From Diplolepis rosae (lineage: Eukaryota > Arthropoda > Insecta > Hymenoptera > Diplolepididae): DNA of 64,000 bases. Shown here one piece after another: positions 1 through 12,325 of the stretch. The first letter of the stretch is position 1; each line of letters opens with the position of its first letter. The position numbers and the translations under genes are program-made. The stretch spans positions 434,001 through 498,000 of the forward strand of contig JAPYXD010000745.1 of assembly GCA_030998225.1 (NCBI GenBank), written 5' to 3'. The notes beneath the pieces are model-generated. The model worked only from the letters and a program-made list of their open reading frames with translations. It was not told the DNA's origin and ran no database searches.

Positions 1-2265
1 TTTTAGAGATGCCGTCATTGTGAAAATTATATCTAGTAGTGCAGGTGCTTAAAAACCATCTTACTCAGAAAACTTTAGCTAAGAGCTGAGAATAAAGATA
101 CCTAGTTGATATTATAGAGATCCCGTCATTTTGAAAACCATATTTAGTAGTCCTGGTGCTTAAAAAACATCTTCCTCAGGGAACTTAATCTAAGAACTTA
201 AACTAAGGATACCTGGATTGTATTTTAGAGATCCCGTCATTTTGAAAATTATATTTAGAATTCCAAGTTCCTGAAATACATCTTCCAAAGGGAATTTAAG
301 CTGAGAACTAAAATTAAGGATACCTGGATTATATTTTGGAGATCCCGTCGTTTTAAAAATTATATCTAGTAGTGCAGGTGCTAAAAAACCATCGTCCTCA
401 TGAAATTTGAGCTTAGAGCTGAAAATTAAGATACCCAGTTGATATTATAAATATCCCGTCATTTTGCAAATTATATTCAGTAGTCCAGGTGCTTAAAAAC
501 CACCTTACTCAGGGATCTTAAGCTGAGAACTAAAATTAAGGATAGCTGGATTATATTTTAGACATCACGTCATTTTGAAAATTATATCTAGTAGTCCAAG
601 TGCCTAAAATACTTCTTCCTCAGGAAGTTAAGCTGAGAACTGAAAATTAAGATACCTAGTACATATTTTAGAGATCCCGTCATTTAAAAAATTATATTTA
701 GTGTTCCAAGTGCCTAAAATACATCTTCCTCAGGGAACTTCAGCTGAGAACTGAAAATAAAGATACAGGGTACATATTTTAGAGATCCCGTCATTTTGAA
801 AACTATAGTTAGTGGTCCAGGTGCTTAAAGAACATCTTCCTCAGGGAAATTAATCTGAGAACTGAAATTAAGGATACCTGGATTATATTTTAGAGATCCC
901 CTCATTTTGAAAATTATATCTAGTAGTGCAGGTGCTTAAAAACCATCATCCTCAGAAAGTTTGAGCTAAGAGCTGAAAATTAAGATACCTAGTTGATATT
1001 ATAGAGATCCCGTCATTTTGAAAATTATATTTAGTAGTCCAGGTGCTTAAAAAACATCTTCCTCAGGGAACTTAAGCTAAGAGCTGAAAATTAAGATACC
1101 TAGTGGATATTATAAAGATCCCGTCATTTTGAAAATTATATTCAGTAGTCCAGGTGCTTAAAAAACATCTTCCTCCGGGAAGTTAAGCTGAGAACTAAAA
1201 TTAACGCGACCTGGATTATATTTTAGAGATCCCGTCGTTTTGAAAATTATATCTAGTAGTCCAGGTGCTTAAAAACCATCTGCCTCAGGGAACGTAATCT
1301 GAGAACTGAAAATTAAGATACCTACTTGATATTATAGAGATCCCGTCATTTTGATAATTATATTTAGAAGTCAAGGTGCTTAAAAAACATCTTACTCAGG
1401 GATCTTAAGCTGAGAACTGAAATTAAGGATACCTGGATTATATTTTAGAGATCCCCTCATTTTGAAAATTATATTTAGTAGTCCAGGTGCTTAATAACCT
1501 TCTTCCTCAGGTATTTTGAGCGAAGATCTGAAAATTAAGATACCTAGTTGATATTATACAGATCCCGTCATTTTGAAAATTATATTCAGTAGTCCAGGTG
1601 CTTAAAAAACATCTTTCTCAGGAAATTTGAGCTAAGAGCTGAAAATTAAGATACCTAGTTGATATTATAGAGAACCCGTCATTTTGGAAACTATATTTAG
1701 TAGTCCAGGTGCTTAAAAAATATCTTTCTCAGGGAACTTAAGCTAAGAACTAAAATTAAGGATACCTGGATTATATTTTGGAGATCCCGTCGTTTTGAAA
1801 ATTATATCTAGTAGTGCAGGTGCTTAAAAACCATCTTCCTCAGGAAATTTGAGCTAAGAGCTAAAATTAAGATACCTAGTTGATATTATAAAGATCCCGT
1901 CATTTTCAAAATTATATCTAGTAGTCCAGGTGCTAAAAAACCATCTTACTCAGGGATCTTAAGCTGAGAACTGAAATTAAGGATAGCTGGATTATATTTT
2001 AGACACCACGTCATTTTGAAAATTATATCTGGTAGTACAAGTGCCTAAAATACATCTTCCTCAGGAAGTTAAGCTGAGAACTGAAAATTAAGATACCTAG
2101 TACATATTTTAGAGATCGCGTCATTTAAAAAATTATATTGATTGTTCCAAGTGCCTAAAATACATCTTCCTCAGGGAACTTCAGCTGAGAACTGAAAATA
2201 AAGATACAGTGTACATATTTTAGAGATCCCGTCATTTTGAAAACTATAGTTAGTGGTCCAGGTGC
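1..2265. repeat. Zone A: copy of the 18,343-20,606 segment
   Basis: From the first base to about 2,265 the monomer order and the individual variants match 18,343-20,606. Both carry the 887-bp cassette, the CATCCTCAGAAAGTTTGAGC monomer, and a rare GACACCACGTC monomer (2,002 and 20,343) followed by a GATCGCG monomer with TATATTGATTG. The offset is 18,341-18,342 bp throughout. Similarity stops where zone A reads CATATTCCTCAAAG (about 2,270) and the other copy reads CATCTTCCTCAGGG. Zone A is thus the cut end of an X block whose beginning coincides with the window start. Confidence 0.9.
5..891 (+). repeat. 887-bp eight-monomer cassette, copy 1
   Basis: The order is: (1) GATGCCGTCATTGTG with TTACTCAGAAAACTTTAGC and GAGAATAAAG; (2) AAAACCATATTTAG with GTCCTGG and ACTTAAACTAAGG; (3) AATTCCAAGTTCCTG with TTCCAAAGGG; (4) CGTCG with GTGCTAAAAAACC; (5) ATAAATATCCCG with GGGATCTTAAG and GGATAGCTGG; (6) GACATCACGTC with GTGCCTAAAAT and CAGGAAGTTAAG; (7) CATTTAAAAAATTATA; (8) AAAACTATAGTTAG with TTAAAGAACATC. 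Monomer 6 is 110 bp, which makes the total 887 rather than 888. The same 887-bp length is found in five further copies. Confidence 0.92.
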
Positions 2266-3129
2266 TTAAAGAACATATTCCTCAAAGAATTTAAGCTGAG
2301 AACTAAAATTAAGGATACCTAGATTATATTTTGGAGATCCCGTCGTTTTGAAAATTATATCTAGTAGTTCAGGTGCTTAAAAAACAACTTCCTCAGGGAA
2401 ATTAAGCTGAGAACTTAAATTAAGGATACCTGGATTATATTTTGGAGATCCCGTCGTTTTGAAAATTATATCTAGTAGTGCAGGTGCTTAAAAACCATCT
2501 TCCTCAGGAAATTTGAGATAAGAGCTGAAAATTAAGATACCTAGTTGAAATTATAAAGATCCCGTCATTTTGAAAATTATATTCAATAGTCCAGGTGCTT
2601 AAAAAACATCTTTCTCAGGGAATTTAATCTGAGAACTAAAATTAAAGATACCTGTTTTATATTTTGGAGATCCCGTCGTTTTGAAAATTATATCTAGTAG
2701 TGCAGGTGCTTAAAAACCATCTTCCTCAGGAAATTTGAGCTAAGATCTGAAAATTAAGATACCTAGTTGATATTATAAAGATCCCGTCATTCTGAAAATT
2801 ATATTCAGTAGTCCAGGTGCTTAAAAAACATCTTCCTCAGGGAATTTAAGCTGAGAACTAAAATAAAGGATACCTAGATTATATTTTAGAGATCCCGTCG
2901 TTTTGAAAATTATATCTAGTAGTCCAGGTGCTTAAAAACCATCTGCCTCAGGGAATTTAAGCTGAGAACTAAAATTAAGGATACCTGGATTATATTTTGG
3001 AGATCCCGTCGTTTTGAAAATTATATCTAGTAGTGCAGGTGCTTAAAAACCATCTTCCTCAGGAAATTTGAGATAAGAGCTGAAAATTAAGATACCTAGT
3101 AGATATTATAAAGATCCCGTCATTTTGAA

Positions 3130-5175
3130 AATTATATTCAGTAGTCCAGGTGCTTAAAAAACATCTTCCTCAGGGAACTTAAGCTAAGAACTGAAGTTAA
3201 GGACAACTGGATTATATTACAGAGATCCTGTCATTGTGAAAATTATATCTAGTAGTCCAGATGCTTAAAAACCATCTGGCTCAGAGAACGTAAACTGAGA
3301 ACTTAAAATTAAGATACCTAGTTGATATTATAGAGATCCCGTCATTTTGATAATTATATTCAATAGTCCTGGTGCTTAAAAAACATCTTTCTCAGGGAAT
3401 TTAATCTGAGAACTAAAATTAAGGATACCTGGATTAAATTTTAGAGATACCGTCGTTTTGAAAATTATATTTAGTAGTCCAGGTGCTTAAGAAACATCTT
3501 CCTCATGGGACTTAAGCTAAGAACTAAAATTAAGGATACCTGGATTTTATTTTAGAGATCCCGTCATTGTGAAAATTATATCTAGTAGTGCAGGTGCTTA
3601 AAAACCATCTTCCTCAGGAAATTTGAGCTAAGAGCTTAAAATTAAGATACCTAGTTGATATTATAAACATCCCGTCATTTTGACAATTATATTTGGTAGT
3701 CCAGGTGCTTAAAAAACATCTTCCTCATGGAATTTAAGGTGAGAACTAAAATTAAAGATACCTGTATTATATTTTGGAGATCCCGCCGTTTTGAAAATTA
3801 TATCTAGTAGTGCAGGTGCTTAAAAACCATCTTCCTCAGGAAATTTGAGCTAAGAGCTGAAAATTAATATACCTGGTTGAAATTATAAAGATCCCGTCAT
3901 TTTGAAAATTATATTCAATAGTCCTGGTGCTTAAAAAACATCTTTCTCAGGGAATTTAATCTGAGAACTAAAATTAAGGATACCTGGATTAAATTTTAGA
4001 GATACCGTCGTTTTGAAAATTATATTTAGTAGTCCAGGTGCTTAAGAAACATCTTCCTCATGGGACTTAAGCTAAGAACTGAAATTAAGGATACCTGGAT
4101 TATATTTTAGAGATGCCGTCATTGTGAAAATTATATCTAGTAGTGCAGGTGCTTAAAAACCATCTTCCTCAGGAAATTTGAGCTAAGAGCTGAAAATTAA
4201 GATACCTAGTTGATATTATAAAGATCCCGTCATTTTGACAATTATATTTGGTAGTCCAGGTGCTTAAAAACATCTTCCTCATGGAATTTAAGGTGAGAAC
4301 TAAAATTAAGGATACCTGGATTATATTTTGGAGATCCCGTCGTTTTGAAAATTATATCTAGTAGTGCAGGTGCTTAAAAACCATCTTCCTCAGGAAATTT
4401 GAGCTAAGAGCTGAAAATTAATATACCTGGTTGAAATTATAAAGATCCCGTCATTTTGAAAATTATATTCAATAGTCCAGGTGCTTAAAATACATCTTCC
4501 TCAGTGAATTTAATCTGAGAACTAAAATTAAGGATACCTGGATTATATTTTAGAGATCCCGTCGTTTTGAAAATTATATCTAGTAGTGCAGGTGCTTAAA
4601 AACCATCTTCCTCAGGAAATTTGAGCTAAGAGCTGAAAATTAAGATACCTAGTTGATATTATAAAGATCCCGTCATTTTGACAATTATATTTGTTAGTCC
4701 AGGTGCTTAAAAAACATCTTCCTCAGGGAATTTAAGGTGAGAACTAAAATTAAGGATACCTGGATTATATTTTAGAGATCCCGTCGTTTTGAAAATTATA
4801 TCTAGTAGTTCAGGTGCTTAAAAACCATTTTCCTCAGGAAATTTGAGCTAAGAGCTGAAAACTAAGATACCTAGTTGATATTATAGAGATCCCGTCATTT
4901 TGAAAATTATATTTAGCAGTCCAGGTGCTTAAAAAACATCTTCCTCAGGGAACTTAAGCTAAGAACTGAAGTTAAGGACAACTAGAATATATTTTAGAGA
5001 TCCCGTCATTGTGATAATTATATCTAGTAGTCCAGGTGCTTAAAAACCATCTTCCTCAGGAAATTTGAGCTAAGAGCTGAAAATTAAGATACCTAGCTGA
5101 TATTATAAAGATCCCGTCATTTTGAAAATTATATTCAATAGTCCAGGTGCTTAAAAAACATCTTCCTCAGGGAAT
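3130..5175. repeat. 36-monomer duplication, left copy
   Basis: This stretch is near-identical to 7,125-9,727. Diagnostic shared variants are GATTATATTACAGAGATCC with CCTGTC (3,221 and 7,216, offset 3,995 bp, which is 36 monomers minus one base), GTCCAGATGC, CATCTGGCTCAGAG, and GATCCCGCCG. The one-base difference fits a run of five rather than six A near 4,264. By 4,999 the offset has grown to 4,552 bp (41 monomers plus one), because the right copy has one extra 555-bp unit. Similarity starts around 3,130 and ends around 5,175, where this copy has TTTAAGCTGAG and the other has TTTAAGGTGAG. Confidence 0.88.
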
Positions 5176-5689
5176 TTAAGCTGAGAACTAAAATAAAGGA
5201 TACCTAGATTATATTTTAGAGATCCCGTCGTTTTGAAAATTAAATCTAGTAGTTCAGGTGCTTAAAAAACAACTTCCTCAGGGAATTTAAGGTGAGAACT
5301 AAAATTAAGGATACCTGGATTATATTTTGGAGATCCCGTCGTTTTGAAAATTATATCTAGTAGTGCAGGTGCTTAAAAACCATCTTCCTCAGGAAATTTG
5401 AGATAAGAGCTGAAAATTAAGATACCTAGTTGAAATTATAAAGATCCCGTCATTTTGAAAATTATATTCAATAGTCCAGGTGCTTAAAAAACATCTTTCT
5501 CAGGGAATTTAATCTGAGAACTAAAATTAAAGATACCTGTTTTATATTTTGGAGATCCCGTCGTTTTGAAAATTATATCTAGTAGTGCAGGTGCTTAAAA
5601 ACCATCTTCCTCCGGAAATTTGAGCTAAGATCTGAAAATTAAGATACCTAGTTGATATTGTAAAGATCCCGTCATTTTGAAAATTATAT

Positions 5690-5765
5690 TAAGTAGTCCA
5701 GGTGCTTAAAAAACAACTTCCACACGTAACTACAGCTAACAACTGAATTTAAGGACAACTAGATT
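5690..5765 (+). repeat. Locally scrambled monomer centre
   Basis: The centre and right arm read AACAACTTCCACACGTAAC, then TACAGCTAACAACTG and ATTTAAGGACAACTAG. A kappa arm can still be recognised. The surrounding monomers are normal. The cluster of changes within about 30 bases is unusual for zone B, which is otherwise highly homogeneous. Confidence 0.78.
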
Positions 5766-7124
5766 ATATTATAGAGATCCCGTCATTGTGAAAATTATAT
5801 CTAGTAGTCCAGGTGCTTAAAAACCATCTTCCTCAGGAAATTTGAGCTAAGAGCTGAAAATTAAGATACCTAGTTGATATTATAAAGATCCCGTCATTTT
5901 GAAAATTATATTCAGTAGTCCAGGTGCTTAAAAAACATCTTCCTCAGGGAAATTAAGCTGAGAACTAAAATTAAGGATACCTGGATTATATTTTGGAGAT
6001 CCCGTCGTTTTGAAAATTATATCTAGTAGTGCAGGTGCTTAAAAACCATCTTCCTCAGGAAATTTGAGATAAGAGCTGAAAATTAAGATACCTAGTTGAT
6101 ATTATAAAGATCCCGTCATTTTGAAAATTATATTCAGTAGTCCAGGTGCTTAAAAAACATCTTTCTCAGGAAATTTGAGCTGAGAACTAAAATTAAGGAT
6201 ACCTAGTTGATATTATAGAGATCCCGTTATTTTGAAAATTATATTTAGTAGTCCAGGTGCTTAAAAAACATCTTTCTCAGGGAACTTAAGCTGAGAACTG
6301 AAATTAAGGACAACTGGATTATATTTTAGAGATCCCGTCATTGTGAAAATTATATCTAGTAGTCCAGGTGCTTAAAAACCATCTTCCTCAGGAAATTTGA
6401 GCTAAGAGCTGAAAATTAAGATACCTAGTTGATATTATAGAGATCCAGTCATTTTGATAATTATATTTAGAAGTCAAGGTGCTTAAAAAACATCTTCCTC
6501 AGGGAATTTAAGCTGAGATCTAAAATTATGGATACCTGGATTATATTTTAGAGATCCCGTCGTTTTGAAAATTATATCTAGTAGTTCAGGTGCTTAAAAA
6601 ACATCTTCCTCAGGGAATTTAAGGTGAGAACTAAAATTAAGGATACCTGGATTATATTTTAGAGATCCCGTGATTGTGAAAATTATATTCAGTAGTCCAG
6701 GTGCTTAAAAAACATCTTTCTCAGGAAATTTGAGCTAAGAGCAGAAAATTAAGATACCTAGTTGATATTATAGAGATCCCGTCATTTTGAAAATTATATT
6801 CAGTAGTCCAGGTGCTTAAAAACCATCTTCCTCAGGAAATTTGAGCTAAGAGCTGAAAATTAAGATACCTAGCTGATATTATAAAGATCCCGTCATTTTG
6901 AAAATTGTATTCAATAGTCCAGGTGCTTAAAAAACATCTTTCTCAGGGAATTTAATCTGAGAACTAAAATTAAAGATACCTAGTTGATATTATAGAGATC
7001 CCGTCATTTTGATAATTATATCTAGTAGTGCAGGTGCTTGAAAACCACCTTCCTCAGGAAATTTGAGCTAAGAGCTGAAAATTAAGATACCTACTTGATA
7101 TTATAAAGATCCCGTCATTTTGAT

Positions 7125-9727
7125 AATTATATTCAGTAGTCCAGGTGCTTAAAAAACATCTTCCTCAGGGAACTTAAGCTAAGAACTGAAGTTAAGGACA
7201 ACTGGATTATATTACAGAGATCCTGTCATTGTGAAAATTATATCTAGTAGTCCAGATGCTTAAAAACCATCTGGCTCAGAGAACGTAAACTGAGAACTTA
7301 AAATTAAGATACCTAGTTGATATTATAGAGATCCCGTCATTTTGATAATTATATTCAATAGTCCTGGTGCTTAAAAAACATCTTTCTCAGGGAATTTAAT
7401 CTGAGAACTAAAATTAAGGATACCTGGATTAAATTTTAGAGATACCGTCGTTTTGAAAATTATATTTAGTAGTCCAGGTGCTTAAGAAACATCTTCCTCA
7501 TGGGACTTAAGCTAAGAACTGAAATTAAGGATACCTGGATTGTATTTTAGAGATCCCGTCATTGTGAAAATTATATCTAGTAGTGCAGGTGCTTAAAAAC
7601 CATCTTCCTCAGGAAATTTGAGCTAAGAGCTTAAAATTAAGATACCTAGTTGATATTATAAACATCCCGTCATTTTGACAATTATATTTGGTAGTCCAGG
7701 TGCTTAAAAAACATCTTCCTCATGGAATTTAAGGTGAGAACTAAAATTAAAGATACCTGTATTATATTTTGGAGATCCCGCCGTTTTGAAAATTATATCT
7801 AGTAGTGCAGGTGCTTAAAAACCATCTTCCTCAGGAAATTTGAGCTAAGAGCTGAAAATTAATATACCTGGTTGAAATTATAAAGATCCCGTCATTTTGA
7901 AAATTATATTCAATAGTCCTGGTGCTTAAAAAACATCTTTCTCAGGGAATTTAATCTGAGAACTAAAATTAAGGATACCTGGATTAAATTTTAGAGATAC
8001 CGTCGTTTTGAAAATTATATTTAGTAGTCCAGGTGCTTAAGAAACATCTTCCTCATGGGACTTAAGCTAAGAACTGAAATTAAGGATACCTGGATTATAT
8101 TTTAGAGATGCCGTCATTGTGAAAATTATATCTAGTAGTGCAGGTGCTTAAAAACCATCTTCCTCAGGAAATTTGAGCTAAGAGCTGAAAATTAAGATAC
8201 CTAGTTGATATTATAAAGATCCCGTCATTTTGACAATTATATTTGGTAGTCCAGGTGCTTAAAAAACATCTTCCTCATGGAATTTAAGGTGAGAACTAAA
8301 ATTAAGGATACCTGGATTATATTTTGGAGATCCCGTCGTTTTGAAAATTATATCTAGTAGTGCAGGTGCTTAAAAAACAACATACACAGGAAATTTGAGC
8401 TAAGAGCTGAAAATTAATATACCTGGTTGAAATTATAAAGATCCCGTCATTTTGAAAATTATATTCAATAGTCCTGGTGCTTAAAAAACATCTTTCTCAG
8501 GGAATTTAATCTGAGAACTAAAATTAAGGATACCTGGATTAAATTTTAGAGATACCGTCGTTTTGAAAATTATATTTAGTAGTCCAGGTGCTTAAGAAAC
8601 ATCTTCCTCATGGGACTTAAGCTAAGAACTGAAATTAAGGATACCTGGATTATATTTTAGAGATGCCGTCATTGTGAAAATTATATCTAGTAGTGCAGGT
8701 GCTTAAAAACCATCTTCCTCAGGAAATTTGAGCTAAGAGCTGAAAATTAAGATACCTAGTTGATATTATAAAGATCCCGTCATTTTGACAATTATATTTG
8801 GTAGTCCAGGTGCTTAAAAAACATCTTCCTCATGGAATTTAAGGTGAGAACTAAAATTAAGGATACCTGGATTATATTTTGGAGATCCCGTCGTTTTGAA
8901 AATTATATCTAGTAGTGCAGGTGCTTAAAAACCATCTTCCTCAGGAAATTTGAGCTAAGAGCTGAAAATTAATATACCTGGTTGAAATTATAAAGATCCC
9001 GTCATTTTGAAAATTATATTCAATAGTCCAGGTGCTTAAAAAACATCTTTCTCAGGGAAATTAAACTGAGAACTGCTAATTAAGGATACCTGGATTATAT
9101 TTTAGAGATCCCGTCGTTTTGAAAATTATATCTAGTAATTCAGGTGCTTAAAAACCATCTTCCTCGGGAAATTTGAGCTAAGAGCTGAAAAATAAGATAA
9201 CTAGTTGATATTATATATATCCCGTCATTTTGACAATTATATTTGTTAGTCCAGGTGCTTAAAAAACATCTTCCTCAGGGAATTTAAGGTGAGAACTAAA
9301 ATTAAGGATACCTGGATTATATTTTAGAGATCCCGTCGTTTTGAAAATTATATCTAGTAGTTCAGGTGCTTAAAAACCATTTTCCTCAGGAAATTTGAGC
9401 TAAGAGCTGAAAACTAAGATACCTAGTTGATATTATAGAGATCCCGTCATTTTGAAAATTATATTTAGCAGTCCAGGTGCTTAAAAAACATCTTCCTCAG
9501 GGAACTTAAGCTAAGAACTGAAGTTAAGGACAACTAGAATATATTTTAGAGATCCCGTCATTGTGATAATTATATCTAGTAGTCCAGGTGCTTAAAAACC
9601 ATCTTCCTCAGGAAATTTGAGCTAAGAGCTGAAAATTAAGATACCTAGCTGATATTATAAAGATCCCGTCATTTTGAAAATTATATTCAATAGTCCAGGT
9701 GCTTAAAAAACATCTTCCTCAGGGAAT
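7125..9727. repeat. 36-monomer duplication, right copy
   Basis: This is the partner of 3,130-5,175. It is longer by one five-monomer unit: the GATACCGTCG marker occurs at 7,441, 7,996 and 8,551 here, but only at 3,446 and 4,001 in the left copy. One extra base at about 9,077 (AACTGCTAATTAAGG) accounts for the remaining offset. One monomer near 8,371-8,390 has a scrambled centre (AAAACAACATACACAGG) that the matching monomers in the other units lack, so it arose after the duplication. Confidence 0.88.
7441..9106. repeat. 555-bp five-monomer unit in three tandem copies
   Basis: The rare GATACCGTCG monomer recurs at 7,441, 7,996 and 8,551, exactly 555 bp (five monomers) apart. Each is followed by TTAAGAAACATC, CCTCATGGGACTTAAG, GATGCCGTCATTGTG, TTTGACAATTATATTTGG, a GGAATTTAAGGTGAG arm and a P dimer. 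The last unit ends at 9,106 with one extra base. The same unit occurs as two steps at 3,446 and 4,001, and singly at 11,327 and 13,436. This is the youngest-looking higher-order unit in the left part of the window. Confidence 0.9.
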
Positions 9728-10660
9728 TTAAGGTGAGAACTAAAATTAAGGATACCTGGATTATATTTTGGAGATCCCGTCGTTTTGAAAATTATATCTA
9801 GTAGTGCAGGTGCTTAAAAACCATCTTCCTCAGGAAATTTGAGCTAAGAGCTGAAAATTAATATACCTGGTTGAAATTATAAAGATCCCGTCATTTTGAA
9901 AATTATATTCAATAGTCCAGGTGCTTAAAAAACATCTTTCTCAGGGAATTTAATCTGAGAACTAAAATTAAAGATACCTGTATTATATTTTGGAGATCCC
10001 GCCGTTTTGAAAATTATATCTAGTAGTGCAGGTGCTTAAAAACCATCTTCCTCAGGAAATTTGAGCTAAGAGCTGAAAATTAATATACCTGGTTGAAATT
10101 ATAAAGATCCCGTCATTTTGAAAATTATATTCAATAGTCCAGGTGCTTAAAAAACATCTTTCTCAGGGAATTTAATCTGAGAACTAAAATTAAGGATACC
10201 TGGATTATATTTTAGAGATCCCGTCGTTTTGAAAATTATATCTAGTAGTTCAGGTGCTTAAAAACCATCTTCCTCAGGAAATTTGAGCTAAGAGCTGAAA
10301 ATTAAGATACCTAGTTGATATTATAAAGATCCCGTCATTTTGACAATTATATTTGTTAGTCCAGGTGCTTAAAAAACATCTTCCTCAGGGAATTTAAGGT
10401 GAGAACTAAAATTAAGGATACCTGGATTATATTTTAGAGATCCCGTCGTTTTGAAAATTATATCTAGTAGTTCAGGTGCTTAAAAACCATTTTCCTCAGG
10501 AAATTTGAGCTAAGAGCTGAAAACTAAGATACCTAGTTGATATTATAGAGATCCCGTCATTTTGAAAATTATATTTAGCAGTCCAGGTGCTTAAAAAACA
10601 TCTTCCTCAGGGAACTTAAGCTAAGAACTGAAGTTAAGGACAACTAGAATATATTTTAGA
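9551..10660. repeat. 10-monomer (1,110-bp) unit
   Basis: It begins at a CGTCATTGTGATAATT monomer that follows ACAACTAGAATATA, and the same start recurs at 10,661, exactly 1,110 bp later. The unit holds a P dimer with AATTAATATACC, a GATCCCGCCG monomer, a second P dimer, a GTTCAGG alpha monomer, a TTTGACAATTATATTTGTT monomer and a kappa monomer. By eye the first half is identical to 10,661 onward. Confidence 0.9.
9773..9994 (+). repeat. P dimer: zone-B alpha/beta pair (exemplar)
   Basis: This 222-bp pair consists of an alpha-type monomer ending AATTAATATACCTGG and TTGAAATTATAAA, then a beta-type monomer with ATATTCAATAGTCCAGG, TTTCTCAGGG and TTTAATCTGAG. The TTGAAATTATAAAG and ATTCAATAGTCC tags travel together. 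I found them repeatedly in zone B (about 2.5-14 kb) and in zone D (for example near 55,720, 56,390, 57,380, 58,390, 60,260, 60,830, 61,820 and 63,370). In zone C the clear case I noticed is a single island near 40,300-40,340. The pair is therefore a marker of the flanking zones. Confidence 0.9.
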
Positions 10661-12325
10661 GATCCCGTCATTGTGATAATTATATCTAGTAGTCCAGGTG
10701 CTTAAAAACCATCTTCCTCAGGAAATTTGAGCTAAGAGCTGAAAATTAAGATACCTAGCTGATATTATAAAGATCCCGTCATTTTGAAAATTATATTCAA
10801 TAGTCCAGGTGCTTAAAAAACATCTTCCTCAGGGAATTTAAGGTGAGAACTAAAATTAAGGATACCTGGATTATATTTTGGAGATCCCGTCGTTTTGAAA
10901 ATTATATCTAGTAGTGCAGGTGCTTAAAAACCATCTTCCTCAGGAAATTTGAGCTAAGAGCTGAAAATTAATATACCTGGTTGAAATTATAAAGATCCCG
11001 TCATTTTGAAAATTATATTCAATAGTCCAGGTGCTTAAAAAACATCTTTCTCAGGGAATTTAATCTGAGAACTAAAATTAAAGATACCTGTATTATATTT
11101 TGGAGATCCCGCCGTTTTGAAAATTATATCTAGTAGTGCAGGTGCTTAAAAACCATCTTCCTCAGGAAATTTGAGCTAAGAGCTGAAAATTAATATACCT
11201 GGTTGAAATTATAAAGATCCCGTCATTTTGAAAATTATATTCAATAGTCCTGGTGCTTAAAAAACATCTTTCTCAGGGAATTTAATCTGAGAACTAAAAT
11301 TAAGGATACCTGGATTAAATTTTAGAGATACCGTCGTTTTGAAAATTATATTTAGTAGTCCAGGTGCTTAAGAAACATCTTCCTCATGGGACTTAAGCTA
11401 AGAACTGAAATTAAGGATACCTGGATTATATTTTAGAGATGCCGTCATTGTGAAAATTATATCTAGTAGTGCAGGTGCTTAAAAACCATCTTCCTCAGGA
11501 AATTTGAGCTAAGAGCTGAAAATTAAGATACCTAGTTGATATTATAAAGATCCCGTCATTTTGACAATTATATTTGGTAGTCCAGGTGCTTAAAAAACAT
11601 CTTCCTCATGGAATTTAAGGTGAGAACTAAAATTAAGGATACCTGGATTATATTTTGGAGATCCCGTCGTTTTGAAAATTATATCTAGTAGTGCAGGTGC
11701 TTAAAAACCATCTTCCTCAGGAAATTTGAGCTAAGAGCTGAAAATTAATATACCTGGTTGAAATTATAAAGATCCCGTCATTTTGAAAATTATATTCAAT
11801 AGTCCAGGTGCTTAAAAAACATCTTTCTCAGGGAATTTAATCTGAGAACTAAAATTAAGGATACCTGGATTATATTTTAGAGATCCCGTCGTTTTGAAAA
11901 TTATATCTAGTAGTTCAGGTGCTTAAAAACCATCTTCCTCAGGAAATTTGAGCTAAGAGCTGAAAATTAAGATACCTAGTTGATATTATAAAGATCCCGT
12001 CATTTTGACAATTATATTTGTTAGTCCAGGTGCTTAAAAAACATCTTCCTCAGGGAATTTAAGGTGAGAACTAAAATTAAGGATACCTGGATTATATTTT
12101 AGAGATCCCGTCGTTTTGAAAATTATATCTAGTAGTTCAGGTGCTTAAAAACCATTTTCCTCAGGAAATTTGAGCTAAGAGCTGAAAACTAAGATACCTA
12201 GTTGATATTATAGAGATCCCGTCATTTTGAAAATTATATTTAGCAGTCCAGGTGCTTAAAAAACATCTTCCTCAGGGAACTTAAGCTAAGAACTGAAGTT
12301 AAGGACAACTAGTACATATTTTAGA
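10661..12325. repeat. 15-monomer (1,665-bp) unit: the 10-mer plus a 5-mer
   Basis: This unit matches 9,551-10,660 up to about 11,250, where a GTCCTGG variant begins. It then contains one extra 555-bp unit starting with GATACCGTCG at 11,327, and from 11,882 resumes the remainder of the 10-monomer sequence. The next unit start is at 12,326, exactly 15 x 111 bp after 10,661. The insertion of a whole five-monomer block in register suggests unequal exchange or conversion with a neighbouring 5-mer-bearing unit. Confidence 0.88.
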
